From Mesorhizobium sp. (lineage in GTDB: Bacteria; Pseudomonadota; Alphaproteobacteria; Rhizobiales; Rhizobiaceae), in contig JAHBYX010000006.1 of NCBI GenBank assembly GCA_019635735.1, forward strand, positions 248,001 to 312,000: a stretch of 64,000 nt of DNA, read 5' to 3'. Below, in pieces: positions 44,448 to 52,418 of this stretch. The translations under genes and the position numbers were made by a program. The stretch's first letter is position 1; each line of letters opens with the position of its first letter. Below the pieces are notes generated by a model. That model was not told the DNA's origin, did not search any database, and worked only from the letters and a program-made list of their open reading frames with translations.

Positions 44448-44984
44448 TTGACCAACGCCGTCATCGACGCCCTGGGCGCCGCAGCAGGCGCGCAGCCACA
44501 GGCATCCGTGGACGCGACAGAGACCCGCGTCGCACGCCTGGCACGTCTCCATGCAGCGGCTGACGCGCGCAGCGCAGCCGCGCTCGCCTCCGGCCGCGCC
44601 GCCGCCAACGCGGTTCCGGAATCGTTTCGCAAGTTCGAAGGCATGGTCCTGCAGACCTTCATCCAGTCGATGCTGCCGCAGGACGCAGAGGCGGTCTACG
44701 GCAGCGGCCTGGCCGGCGACATGTGGAAATCCTTCATGGCGACCGAGATCGCCAACCAGATGGCCAAGGCCGGCGGCATCGGCATCGCCGAGAAGGTTCT
44801 GGGCGCCCACTACATGGCCGGCGAGAAGAAGGTGCCGGTCACGGGCCTTCCCGGCGCAGGCGAAAAATCGGGCCTTGCCGAGCAGCAGCTGCTGTCCGCC
44901 GGGCTGGTGCAGGAAATGCAGCGGAGCATGATGAAGTCGCTCGGCGAGGATCTGGCGGCCACCGGCCGTTCGAGTGCCGATTGA
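44448..44984 (+). CDS. flgJ: Rod-binding protein, FlgJ N-terminal-domain type
   Basis: 178 residues from TTG 44448, with AAGGAGCGGAGG upstream. The rod-binding domain is clear: ESFRKFEGMVLQTFIQSMLPQDAEAVYGSGLAGDMWKSFMATEIANQMAKAGGIGIAEKVL. The C-terminal muramidase domain of enteric FlgJ is absent, as usual in alphaproteobacteria, so a separate lytic enzyme must open the peptidoglycan. Heads a small operon with two further flagellar-type genes. Confidence 0.85.
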   Translation: MTNAVIDALGAAAGAQPQASVDATETRVARLARLHAAADARSAAALASGRAAANAVPESFRKFEGMVLQTFIQSMLPQDAEAVYGSGLAGDMWKSFMATEIANQMAKAGGIGIAEKVLGAHYMAGEKKVPVTGLPGAGEKSGLAEQQLLSAGLVQEMQRSMMKSLGEDLAATGRSSAD

Positions 44985-45005
44985 CCTTGAAGACCGGGTA
45001 GGACG

Positions 45006-45425
45006 ATGAGCGATACGACCTTCTACAGCCCCAACCTGCCCCAGCTCGCCTCGAACGGCCCCGACCGGCCGGTCCAGGCAAGCGCCGGCTCGATCTCGGC
45101 CATCATCGGGCGCATCGAGGAGGCGATCGAAAGCGAGACCGCCTCGATCAAGTCGGACCCGAAATTCGACATCCGCTCGTCGAACGCACGGAAGAGCCGC
45201 TACCTCTACGAGCTCAACCGCGCCATCAAGGGCATCTCCGTCCGTGACTTCGCCGAAATCCATCGCGATGCGATCGTGCGGTTGAAGGCCAAGCTGGTCG
45301 CCAACGAAGCCGTGATCCTCGCGCATCTGAGCGCGGTGACGGAGGTCGCCGGGCTGATCCAGTCGGCGATCGAGCGCGCCGAGACCGACGGAACCTACTC
45401 GACCAACGCCTTCCAGCGGGCCTGA
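45006..45425 (+). CDS. FlgN-like flagellar chaperone candidate
   Basis: 139 residues, soluble and helical: ISAIIGRIEEAIESETASIKSDPKFDIRSSNARKSRYLYELNRAIKGIS followed by a long helix with basic and hydrophobic faces (FAEIHRDAIVRLKAKLVANEAVILAHLSAVTEVAGLIQSAIERAE). This two-helix form with a C-terminal amphipathic helix resembles FlgN-type chaperones for FlgK/FlgL. It lies 21 bases downstream of flgJ. The assignment is by architecture and context. Confidence 0.65.
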   Translation: MSDTTFYSPNLPQLASNGPDRPVQASAGSISAIIGRIEEAIESETASIKSDPKFDIRSSNARKSRYLYELNRAIKGISVRDFAEIHRDAIVRLKAKLVANEAVILAHLSAVTEVAGLIQSAIERAETDGTYSTNAFQRA

Positions 45426-45430
45426 CCGGG

Positions 45431-45955
45431 ATGATCAAGTTCATCGTCGCCGCCGTCTGGGTCGTGGCCGTCACCGTAGGGTCGATCTTCTTTGCCTTCT
45501 CCTCGACCGGCGACAAGGCAGGCGAGTCCGAGAAGCCTGCCGCCTTCTTTGGCGGGCTCGACTATGTGAAGACCGACGTGATCTCGGTTCCGGTCGTCAA
45601 GCAGGGCGAAGTCGCCGGCTATTTCATCGCCAGGTTCGTCTACACCGCCGAGCCGGCGCGCATCGCCCAGCTCAGCGTGCCGATGCAGGCGATCATCACC
45701 GACGAGTTCTTCACCTACCTCTATTCCAACCCGCTGATGGACTTCACCCGCGGCGACCGCATCGACATCGACGCCTTCCGAAGCGGCCTGCGCGACAGCC
45801 TCAACAAGCGGATCGGCGAGGAATTCGTTCACGAGGTCATGCTGGAGCAGGTGGACTACCTGTCCAAGCAGGAGATCCGCGACAACGCCATGAAGCGGCG
45901 GGCGCCGCCCAAGGCCAAACAGCTGCCGGAAGCGCCCAAGCCCTCGAGCCACTGA
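45431..45955 (+). CDS. Membrane-anchored protein with FliL-like form
   Basis: 174 residues, 5 bases after the preceding gene. One N-terminal membrane helix (residues about 3-23, FIVAAVWVVAVTVGSIFFAF) leads to a periplasmic domain with strands (VISVPVVKQGEVAGYFIARFVYTAEPARIAQL). It ends in a helix and strand, IDIDAFRSGLRDSLNKRIGEEFVHEVMLEQVDYL. That closing pattern resembles FliL and its SPFH-like fold. A true fliL already exists at 24417, so this may be a second, diverged stator-associated protein. Function unknown. Confidence 0.65.
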   Translation: MIKFIVAAVWVVAVTVGSIFFAFSSTGDKAGESEKPAAFFGGLDYVKTDVISVPVVKQGEVAGYFIARFVYTAEPARIAQLSVPMQAIITDEFFTYLYSNPLMDFTRGDRIDIDAFRSGLRDSLNKRIGEEFVHEVMLEQVDYLSKQEIRDNAMKRRAPPKAKQLPEAPKPSSH

Positions 45956-45975
45956 CCTCGCCCGTCGGAAACGCT

Positions 45976-46773
45976 CTAGCTGAAGTTCGGCTTGCGCTTC
46001 TCCAGGAACGCATTCAGCCCTTCCAGCGCATCCGGCCCGCTCTGCGACAGCGCCGCACTCAGGCTCTCGGCATAGAGCCCGTCTCCGCGGCTCATGTCGT
46101 CGATCCGCGCGATCGAATGGATGACCAGGTAGTTGACCAGCGATGCATTGGACGCGATGTCGCGCGCCAGCGCGACGGCCCTTTCGAGCCCCTCGCCCTC
46201 ACCCACCAGGTAATGCGCGAGCCCGAGCCGATAGCCTTCCTCGGCCTCGTAGATCCGCCCCGTCAGCATCATTTCCGTCATCCGGTCGGGACCGAGAATG
46301 CGGCCGATACGCACCGTGGCGCCGCCGCCGACGAAGATGCCGCGCTTGCCTTCCGGCAGCTGGAATCGCACGCTGGGCTCGGCCACCCGCACATGGCAGG
46401 ACGCCGCGATCTCCAGGCCGCCGCCGATCACGGAGCCCGACATCGCCGCCACCACCGGCAGCCCGCCGAACTGGATCATGTCCATCAGCTGATGCCAGCG
46501 GCGCGAGTGCTTCAGCACCTCGGTCGGCTCGCGCCGGGACTGTTCGCCGAGATCGAGACCGGCCGAGAAATGGCCGCCCGCCCCCGTGATGACCACCGCG
46601 CGCACGCCCTTCGGCGGATCCGTGAAGAAGGCGCGCAGCCCGTCGGCCACTGCATCGCTGATCGCATTGCGCTTCTCCGCCCGGTCGAAGGTCAGCACGG
46701 CGATGTCGCCCTTGACCTCGACCTTCACCGGCTCCGCGCGGTCATCGGAGACTTTCATATTGACGGCAGACAT
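45976..46773 (-). CDS. Enoyl-CoA hydratase/isomerase (crotonase) family protein
   Basis: 265 residues; a second in-frame ATG lies five codons in. Crotonase landmarks: the oxyanion-hole segments ITGAGGHFSAGLDLGE and MSGSVIGGGLEIAASCHVRVAEPSVRFQLPEGKRGIFVGGGA. The second loop keeps the Glu of PEGK, and the fold ends AFLEKRKPNF. Members hydrate enoyl-CoA or act as hydroxycinnamoyl-CoA hydratase-lyases. It is divergent from the TRAP operon and shares with it an inverted repeat at 46817, so it belongs to the feruloyl-CoA-synthetase locus. Confidence 0.85.
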   Translation of the reverse strand: MSAVNMKVSDDRAEPVKVEVKGDIAVLTFDRAEKRNAISDAVADGLRAFFTDPPKGVRAVVITGAGGHFSAGLDLGEQSRREPTEVLKHSRRWHQLMDMIQFGGLPVVAAMSGSVIGGGLEIAASCHVRVAEPSVRFQLPEGKRGIFVGGGATVRIGRILGPDRMTEMMLTGRIYEAEEGYRLGLAHYLVGEGEGLERAVALARDIASNASLVNYLVIHSIARIDDMSRGDGLYAESLSAALSQSGPDALEGLNAFLEKRKPNFS

Positions 46774-46816
46774 GGCAGCTTCCCCCGACGCAGGCGCAGA
46801 ATTCGCTTGAAATAAT

Positions 46817-46833
46817 TGTTTTGCATCATAACA
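46817..46833. promoter_or_regulatory. Operator candidate TGTTTT-N5-ATAACA between hydratase and dctP
   Basis: TGTTTT (46817-46822), five bases GCATC, ATAACA (46828-46833). It is an imperfect copy of the perfect inverted repeat TGTTAT-N5-ATAACA at 54296-54312. It lies in the AT-rich middle of the 129-base divergent promoter region. Probable binding site of the MarR at 50268. Confidence 0.6.
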
Positions 46834-46902
46834 TTCGAGTGTCGTCCAAGCAATGCGGATGAAAGCCGTATCGACTTGGCCGGCAACAGGGAGGAGAAAA
46901 CA

Positions 46903-47922
46903 ATGAACAAACTTTGGACGGCGGCGGTTGCCGCTGCGTGTCTTTCGCTATCGTCGATGGCCGGAGCCGCCGAGGTCGAGCTACGGCTCGCCCACTGGCT
47001 GCCGCCGACCCATCCGGTCCAGACGCTTGGCCTCGATCCGTGGATCGAATCGATCAAGCAGGCTTCCGGCGGCAGGATCAACATCACCGTCTTCCCGGCC
47101 AGCCAGCTCGGCGCGCCGGCCGACCACTACGACATGACCCGCGACGGCATTGCCGAGATCGGCTACGTCAATCCCGGCTACCAGGCCGGCCGTTTCCCGA
47201 TCTACAGCCTGGCCGAGATCCCGTTCCACGTTTCGAATGCCAAGCAGGGCGCCAAGGCGCTGCACGAATGGTATGCGCCGATCGCCGAGACCGAGATGGC
47301 GGACGTGAAATACTGCCTGATCAACCCGCACGACCCGGGCACCATCCACTCCAAGGTCGAGATCAAGGTGCCCGCCGACATCAAGGGCAAGAACATTCGT
47401 CCGGCCCACGCCACCATGGCCCGCTTCGTCGCCTCGCTCGGCGGCGCCAGCGTCCAGGTTCCGGCGCCGGAAGCGCGCGAGGCGATCACCAAGGGCACGG
47501 CCGACGCCATGACCTTCCCCTGGAACTCGATCTACATCTTCGGCATCGACCAGGCGACCAAGTACCATCTCGACATGCCCTTCTACATCTCCTCGCAGAT
47601 GTTGCTGATCAACAAGGCGGCCTACGAGGGCATGAGCGAGGAAAACCGCAAGGTCATCGACGACCATTGCACGGCCGACTGGTCCGAGAGGTTCTCCACC
47701 GGCTGGGCCGACAACGAGGCATCGGGTCGCGACAAGATGGTCGCCGATTCCAGCCACACGATTTACAAGCCGACCGACGACGAGGTGAAGCTCTGGCGCG
47801 ACGCCGCGGCTCCTCTGGTCGACGCGTGGCGGGCGGACGTGAAGGCCAAGGGCGCCGACCCGGAGGCGATCTACCAGAGCTACATCGAGGCCCTGAAGCG
47901 CAACGGCTCGCTCTATCAGTAG
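46903..47922 (+). CDS. dctP: TRAP transporter substrate-binding protein DctP
   Basis: 339 residues from ATG 46903, with GGGAGGAG upstream. A signal peptide ends at SMAGAAE. The DctP-family pattern is VELRLAHWLPPTHPVQTLGLDPWIESIKQASGGRINITVFPASQLGAPADHYDMTRDGIAEIGYVNPGY and LKGKNIRPA-like IKGKNIRPAHATMARFVASLGG, where Arg binds the carboxylate of the ligand. It delivers an organic anion to the DctQM permease that follows. The linked CoA-ligase genes suggest an aromatic acid ligand (inference). Confidence 0.92.
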   Translation: MNKLWTAAVAAACLSLSSMAGAAEVELRLAHWLPPTHPVQTLGLDPWIESIKQASGGRINITVFPASQLGAPADHYDMTRDGIAEIGYVNPGYQAGRFPIYSLAEIPFHVSNAKQGAKALHEWYAPIAETEMADVKYCLINPHDPGTIHSKVEIKVPADIKGKNIRPAHATMARFVASLGGASVQVPAPEAREAITKGTADAMTFPWNSIYIFGIDQATKYHLDMPFYISSQMLLINKAAYEGMSEENRKVIDDHCTADWSERFSTGWADNEASGRDKMVADSSHTIYKPTDDEVKLWRDAAAPLVDAWRADVKAKGADPEAIYQSYIEALKRNGSLYQ

Positions 47923-47980
47923 CGGTCCCTCGGCATCGCGCGGCGGGCCGAACCGCCGCGCGCATCCGCCAGGAGGCTCC

Positions 47981-48517
47981 ATGCGCCTGTCCCCGGTCTT
48001 CGAACGCGCGGTCGCCGTCATCGAGACGATCGCCGCCGCGATGCTCGGCTTCATCACGCTCCTGATCGTCGCCTCGGCGATCGGGCGCTATGCAATGGCC
48101 GTACCGATTCCCGACGCCTTCGACGTCTCGCGGCTCCTGATCGGCGCGGCCATCGTCTGGGGGTTGGCGAGCGTCGGCTACCGCGGCTCGCACATCAAGG
48201 TCGACCTTCTGGCCGAACTCCTCTCGCCACGCACCAGACGCGTGATCGACATCGTCGCCTGGACCGTGCTGCTCAGCTTCACCGTCGTGCTCAGTTTCAA
48301 GATGTTCTCACGCCTGATGAGCGCGGCTGCGAGCGGCGAGGCGACATTCGACCTGAGGCTGCCGGTGTGGCCCTTCCTCGCCCTCATTCTCGCCGGCGCC
48401 GTGGCCAGCATCCTCACCGTCGCCGCGCGCATCGTCCTGATGGCCCGCGGCCAGGGCACGCTCGACAGTTTCGAGCCCGTCGATACAGGTCGGAAGGCGG
48501 ACGATGTCGAAGGGTGA
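47981..48517 (+). CDS. dctQ: TRAP transporter small permease DctQ
   Basis: 178 residues, four transmembrane helices (AVIETIAAAMLGFITLLIVASAIGRYAM; the VSRLLIGAAIVWGLASVGYRGSHIKVDLL segment typical of DctQ; IVAWTVLLSFTVVLSFKMF; WPFLALILAGAVASILTVAARIVL). It pairs with DctM in the inner membrane. The dctM ATG lies 14 bases before its stop. Confidence 0.92.
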   Translation: MRLSPVFERAVAVIETIAAAMLGFITLLIVASAIGRYAMAVPIPDAFDVSRLLIGAAIVWGLASVGYRGSHIKVDLLAELLSPRTRRVIDIVAWTVLLSFTVVLSFKMFSRLMSAAASGEATFDLRLPVWPFLALILAGAVASILTVAARIVLMARGQGTLDSFEPVDTGRKADDVEG

Positions 48518-49799
48518 TCTCGTCGCATTTGCCGGCTTCGTCGCGCTGTTCGCGATGATGGCGATCCGCGTGCCGATCGGCGTCGCGATGGGCATCGTCG
48601 GCGTCGGGGGCTTCGCCGCGATCACCGGCTGGGGCCCGGCGCTCAACCTGCTCGCCCAGTCGCCGTTGCGCACGGTGACGGATTTCAACCTGACGCTCAT
48701 CCCCTTCTTCATCCTGATGGGCGTGCTCGCCACGCAGTCGGGCATGTCGCGCGAGCTGTTCCGCGCCGGCCATGCCTGGCTCGGCCACCTGCGCGGCGGG
48801 CTGGCGCTGTCGACCATCGCCGCCTGCGGCGGTTTCGCGGCCATTTCCGGTTCCTCCGTCGCGACGGCCGCCACCATGTCCAAGGTCGCGCTTCCCGAGA
48901 TGCGCGGCGCCGGTTATCCCGACACGGTGGCGACGGGCGTCGTCGCGGCCGGCGGCACCCTCGGCATCCTGATCCCGCCCTCCGTCGTGCTGGCGGTCTA
49001 CGGCTACATGACGGAACAGGACGTCGGCCGCCTGTTCATCGCCGGCATCCTGCCGGGCCTGCTGGCGATCGCGATGTACATGGCGACGGTGCGTATCGCC
49101 TACCGCAGGTCGCTGCCTGCCGGCACGCCCTTCGACAGGCGGGAGGCGATCGCGTCGCTGCGGGATGTCTGGGCGGTGCTGCTTCTGTTCGTCGCCGTCA
49201 TCGGCTCCATGTATCTCGGCATCGTGACGGCCACCGAGGCCGCTGCCACGGGTTCGTTGCTGACCGCGCTCATCGGCTTCGCGCGCCGCAGGCTGAACCT
49301 TTCCACCTTGCTCGGCGCGCTCATCGAGGCGCTGCGCACCTCCGTCGCCATCTACACGATCCTGATCGGGGCGATCCTGTTCGGCTATTTCCTGACCATC
49401 ACCCAGACACCGCAGAAGATCACCGCCTTCCTCGTCGCACTGGACTTCGGCGCCTACGGCACGCTCGCGGTGATCCTCGCCTTCTTCCTGGTCATGGGCT
49501 GCATCCTCGACGCGATGGCGATGATCATCCTCCTCGTCCCGATCGTCTATCCCGTCATCGTCCAGCTCGGCTTCGACCCGATCTGGTTCGGCATCATCGT
49601 CGTGATGACCGTCGAACTCGGCCTGATCACGCCGCCGGTCGGCATGAACGTATTCGTCATCAACTCCATCGCGCGCGACGTGAACCTCGTCACCATCTTC
49701 CGCGGCGTGTTCCCCTTCGTGCTGGCCGACGTCCTGCGCCTGATCATCCTCGTCGCCTTCCCCGCGATCGTCCTGTTCCTTCCCACCACGATGAACTGA
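48504..49799 (+). CDS. dctM: TRAP transporter large permease DctM
   Basis: 431 residues with about 12 transmembrane helices. Family motifs: RVPIGVAMGIVGVGGFAAI, TLIPFFILMGVLATQSGMSRELFRAGHAWLGHLRGGLALSTIAACGGFAAISGSSVATAATMSKVALPEM, and the C-terminal VMTVELGLITPPVGMNVFVINSI. It uses the sodium gradient to import the DctP-bound solute. Overlaps dctQ and ends 1 base before the DUF3237 gene. Confidence 0.94.
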   Translation: MSKGDLVAFAGFVALFAMMAIRVPIGVAMGIVGVGGFAAITGWGPALNLLAQSPLRTVTDFNLTLIPFFILMGVLATQSGMSRELFRAGHAWLGHLRGGLALSTIAACGGFAAISGSSVATAATMSKVALPEMRGAGYPDTVATGVVAAGGTLGILIPPSVVLAVYGYMTEQDVGRLFIAGILPGLLAIAMYMATVRIAYRRSLPAGTPFDRREAIASLRDVWAVLLLFVAVIGSMYLGIVTATEAAATGSLLTALIGFARRRLNLSTLLGALIEALRTSVAIYTILIGAILFGYFLTITQTPQKITAFLVALDFGAYGTLAVILAFFLVMGCILDAMAMIILLVPIVYPVIVQLGFDPIWFGIIVVMTVELGLITPPVGMNVFVINSIARDVNLVTIFRGVFPFVLADVLRLIILVAFPAIVLFLPTTMN

Positions 49800-49800
49800 C

Positions 49801-50271
49801 ATGAACCAGCAGATACTTCAGCCGCAGCTGCGCCACCTTTGCGACCTCGACGTCGAGCTCGGCACGCCGATCGAACTCGGCGACGGGCCGCGCGGCCGCC
49901 GTCGCATCATCCCGATCGTCGGCGGCAGGGTGACCGGCGAGCGACTCAGCGGGCGCATCCTCGATCTCGGCGCCGACTGGCAGACGATCTTCGCCGACGG
50001 AACGGCCGAACTCGACACGCGCTACTCGATGGAGACCGGCGACGGCGCCGTCATCGACATCCGCAACTATGGCTACCGGCATGGACCAAAGGAGGTACTC
50101 GAGAGACTCGCCCGTGGCGACGCGGTCGATCCGGCATTGTATTACATGAGGACGCAGCCGCGATTCGAGACCGGCGACGCACGCTATCTGTGGCTGAACC
50201 GGATCGTTTGCATCGGCAGCGGCGCACGACTGAAAGACGGCGTTCGGATCACCTTTTTCGAGGTCCTATGA
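49801..50271 (+). CDS. DUF3237 family protein
   Basis: 156 residues, soluble beta-rich: LDVELGTPIELGDGPRGRRRIIPIVGGRVTGERLSGRILDLGADWQTIFADGTAELDTRYSMETGDGAVIDIRNYG and YMRTQPRFETGDARYLWLNRIVCIGSGARLKDGVRITFFEVL. This is the DUF3237 barrel family, often found with aromatic-acid and CoA-ligase genes but without a settled function. It is the fourth gene of the TRAP operon and overlaps the marR start by 4 bases. Confidence 0.87.
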   Translation: MNQQILQPQLRHLCDLDVELGTPIELGDGPRGRRRIIPIVGGRVTGERLSGRILDLGADWQTIFADGTAELDTRYSMETGDGAVIDIRNYGYRHGPKEVLERLARGDAVDPALYYMRTQPRFETGDARYLWLNRIVCIGSGARLKDGVRITFFEVL

Positions 50272-50738
50272 CAAAGACAGCGAAGCCGGCAAACTTCAAC
50301 CTGCCCGAGCGGGAAACGATCATCGGCTACAAACTGCGCCGCGCCCAGCTACTGGTGTTCCAGGATTTCCTGCACACGTTTGCGAGGATGAAGCTGCGGC
50401 CGGCGGAGTTCTCGGTGCTGGCGATGATCGCGCGCACGCCCGGCCTCAAGCAGACGGAGATCGCCGAGGCGCTGGGCATCAAGCGCGCCAACTTCGTCGC
50501 CCTGATGGATGGGCTGGAAGCGCGCGGCCTCGCCGACCGCCGCAAGGGCGACATCGACCGCCGCTCACATTCGCTCCATCTCACGCCCGAGGGCGAGCGC
50601 TTCGTCAGGAAGATGGTCGCAACCTGGAACGAGCACGAGAAACGCATGATCGAACGCCTCGGCGGACCTGAGGACCGCGACAGGCTGATCGAACTGCTCG
50701 ACAGGCTGCTGGCGGGCGAGCCGTCCGCGGACGAGTGA
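50268..50738 (+). CDS. MarR-family regulator of the TRAP/CoA-ligase locus
   Basis: 156 residues from ATG 50268 (coupled to the DUF3237 gene). The MarR winged helix is LRPAEFSVLAMIARTPGLKQTEIAEALGIKRANFVALMDGLEARGLADRRKGDIDRRSHSLHLTPEGERFVRKM. MarR regulators beside hydroxycinnamate or benzoate genes commonly bind the CoA ester or acid and release DNA. The two TGTTWT-N5-ATAACA repeats (46817, 54296) are its likely operators, which would make the TRAP operon autoregulated. It is convergent with the thioesterase gene, 3 bases away. Confidence 0.88.
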   Translation: MTKTAKPANFNLPERETIIGYKLRRAQLLVFQDFLHTFARMKLRPAEFSVLAMIARTPGLKQTEIAEALGIKRANFVALMDGLEARGLADRRKGDIDRRSHSLHLTPEGERFVRKMVATWNEHEKRMIERLGGPEDRDRLIELLDRLLAGEPSADE

Positions 50739-50741
50739 AAC

Positions 50742-51161
50742 CTACCCTTTCAACCCGGCAATCACCTCATCGGGGATCGCGTAGCCCTTGATCCGCTCGG
50801 CATTGTCCGGATCCTGGCCCGCCCACACCCGCGTCTCGCGCGCCTCGATCGCCAGCGCCTCGCCCTTGTAGACGCGGTGCTGGATGTCGAAGGACGAGCG
50901 CCGGATCTCGGTCGCCTGCGTCTCGATGCGGATCACGTCGCCGTAGCGCGACGGAATGATGAACTTCGCGCCGGTGTCCACCATCGGAATGCCGACGATG
51001 CCGAAATGCTTCGTCCAGGCGATCTTCTTCATGCCGATCGCCTTCTCGAGCAGGTAGGCGGTCGACGCGTCGAACATGGCGAAATAGCGCGGATAGAAGA
51101 CGATGCCTGCCGCATCGCAGTCGCCCCACTCGATCTCGACCTCGCGGCTGTTGACGAGCAT
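50742..51161 (-). CDS. 4-hydroxybenzoyl-CoA-thioesterase-like hot-dog protein
   Basis: 139 residues. REVEIEWGDCDAAGIVFYPRYFAMFDASTAYLLEKA is the signature of the Pseudomonas-type 4-hydroxybenzoyl-CoA thioesterase, with catalytic Asp16 in WGDCDAAG. The rest of the hot-dog fold includes GIPMVDTGAKFIIPSRYGDVIRIETQATEIRRSSFDIQHRVY. With the feruloyl-CoA-synthetase-like and thiolase genes it would release a hydroxybenzoate from its CoA ester. It is 3 bases downstream of the thiolase. Confidence 0.85.
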   Translation of the reverse strand: MLVNSREVEIEWGDCDAAGIVFYPRYFAMFDASTAYLLEKAIGMKKIAWTKHFGIVGIPMVDTGAKFIIPSRYGDVIRIETQATEIRRSSFDIQHRVYKGEALAIEARETRVWAGQDPDNAERIKGYAIPDEVIAGLKG

Positions 51162-51164
51162 GGC

Positions 51165-52418
51165 CTACGCGGCCTCCGTATTCTCGACTAGGATGGCGAT
51201 CCCCTGGCCGCCGCCGATGCAGGCGGACGCGATGCCGTAGCGCAGTCCCGAGCGTTTCAGTTCGCGCGCCACCGTCGTCGTGATGCGCACGCCGGTGGCG
51301 CCGAGCGGATGGCCGATGGCGATCGCGCCGCCATTGACGTTGGTCTTGTCCTCGTCGAGCCCGAGTTCGCGGATGCAGGCCAGGATCTGCGCGCCGAAGG
51401 CCTCGTTGATCTCGATCCGGTCGATCTCGTCGAGCGTAAGCCCCGTCTCGTCGAGCAGCGCGCGGATCGCCGGCACCGGCCCGATGCCCATGATGTGCGG
51501 CGGCACGCCGACGGTCGCCGCCGCCACGATCCGGGCCAATGGCGCCTTGCCGGTCTTCGCGGCCGCCTCGCGCGAGCCGACGATCGCAGCCGCCGCGCCG
51601 TCGACCACGGCCGATGAGTTGCCGCCTGTCTGCACGCCGCCGAAGGCCGGCCTGATCTTCGCCAGCGCCTCGTAGGGCGACGGGCGCACATGACTGTCCT
51701 TCGTCACGCTCTCCACGCCGCGCGGCAGTTTTATCCCACGCGCGTTATAGCCCTCCTGTTCGAACGTCTCGCTCTTCACCGCTACGATCTCGCCGTCGAT
51801 GAATCCGTCGGCCTGCGCCTTCAGCGCACGGTTGAAGGAGCGTTCCGCGAATCGGTCCACCTCCTCGCGTGTGATCTGGTAGTCCCGCGCGAGGTTCTCC
51901 GCGGTATCGCCCATGGTGCAGGACACCGCCGGGTCGAGCAGCGCCTCCCACAGGAAGTCCTTGAACGCCACCTGCCCCATCTTGAAGCCGTTGCGGTGCG
52001 TATAGGCCGCGACCGGGTTGCGGCTCATCGATTCGGCGCCGACGCAGAGAGCGAGATCCACCCGGTCCTGCGTCACCATGTCGGCCGCCTGCACCAGAAC
52101 TTCGATGCCGGTGCCGCAGATGCGCTGCACCAGGTGCGCCGGCCGCTCCAGCGGCACGCCGGCATAGAGGCCGATATGGCGCGGCGTCATGTAGGCGTCG
52201 AACGAAGCCTGCGCCATCGAGCCCGCGATGGTCGTGCCGATCGCCTTGGGATCGATGCCGCTCTTCTCCACCACCGCCCGCGCGGCCTTGATGCCGAGAT
52301 CGATCGGCGAGATGTCGGCGAAGGCGCCCGTATAGTCCACGAACGGCGTGCGCACGCCCTCGATCAGCCAGGCGTCATCGAACCGGTAGCGGAGGCCTCT
52401 TTCGGCGGTGGCGGTCAT
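51165..52418 (-). CDS. Thiolase of the feruloyl-CoA-synthetase locus
   Basis: 417 residues. Active-site Cys101 in VQRICGTGIEVLVQAADM, then EINEAFGAQ, the histidine loop AIAIGHPLGATG and the second cysteine in SACIGGGQGIA. Full-length thiolase, somewhat longer at the N-terminus (LRYRFDDAWLIEGVRTPFV). Placed between the synthetase and thioesterase genes, it fits thiolysis of a beta-ketoacyl-CoA such as a 3-oxo-phenylpropionyl-CoA (inference). The start overlaps the synthetase stop by 4 bases. Confidence 0.9.
   Translation of the reverse strand: MTATAERGLRYRFDDAWLIEGVRTPFVDYTGAFADISPIDLGIKAARAVVEKSGIDPKAIGTTIAGSMAQASFDAYMTPRHIGLYAGVPLERPAHLVQRICGTGIEVLVQAADMVTQDRVDLALCVGAESMSRNPVAAYTHRNGFKMGQVAFKDFLWEALLDPAVSCTMGDTAENLARDYQITREEVDRFAERSFNRALKAQADGFIDGEIVAVKSETFEQEGYNARGIKLPRGVESVTKDSHVRPSPYEALAKIRPAFGGVQTGGNSSAVVDGAAAAIVGSREAAAKTGKAPLARIVAAATVGVPPHIMGIGPVPAIRALLDETGLTLDEIDRIEINEAFGAQILACIRELGLDEDKTNVNGGAIAIGHPLGATGVRITTTVARELKRSGLRYGIASACIGGGQGIAILVENTEAA

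Noticed and set aside
49801..50271. DUF3237 protein as a fourth TRAP component
   Set aside because: It has no signal peptide or membrane helix and belongs to a distinct soluble family; it is only co-transcribed.
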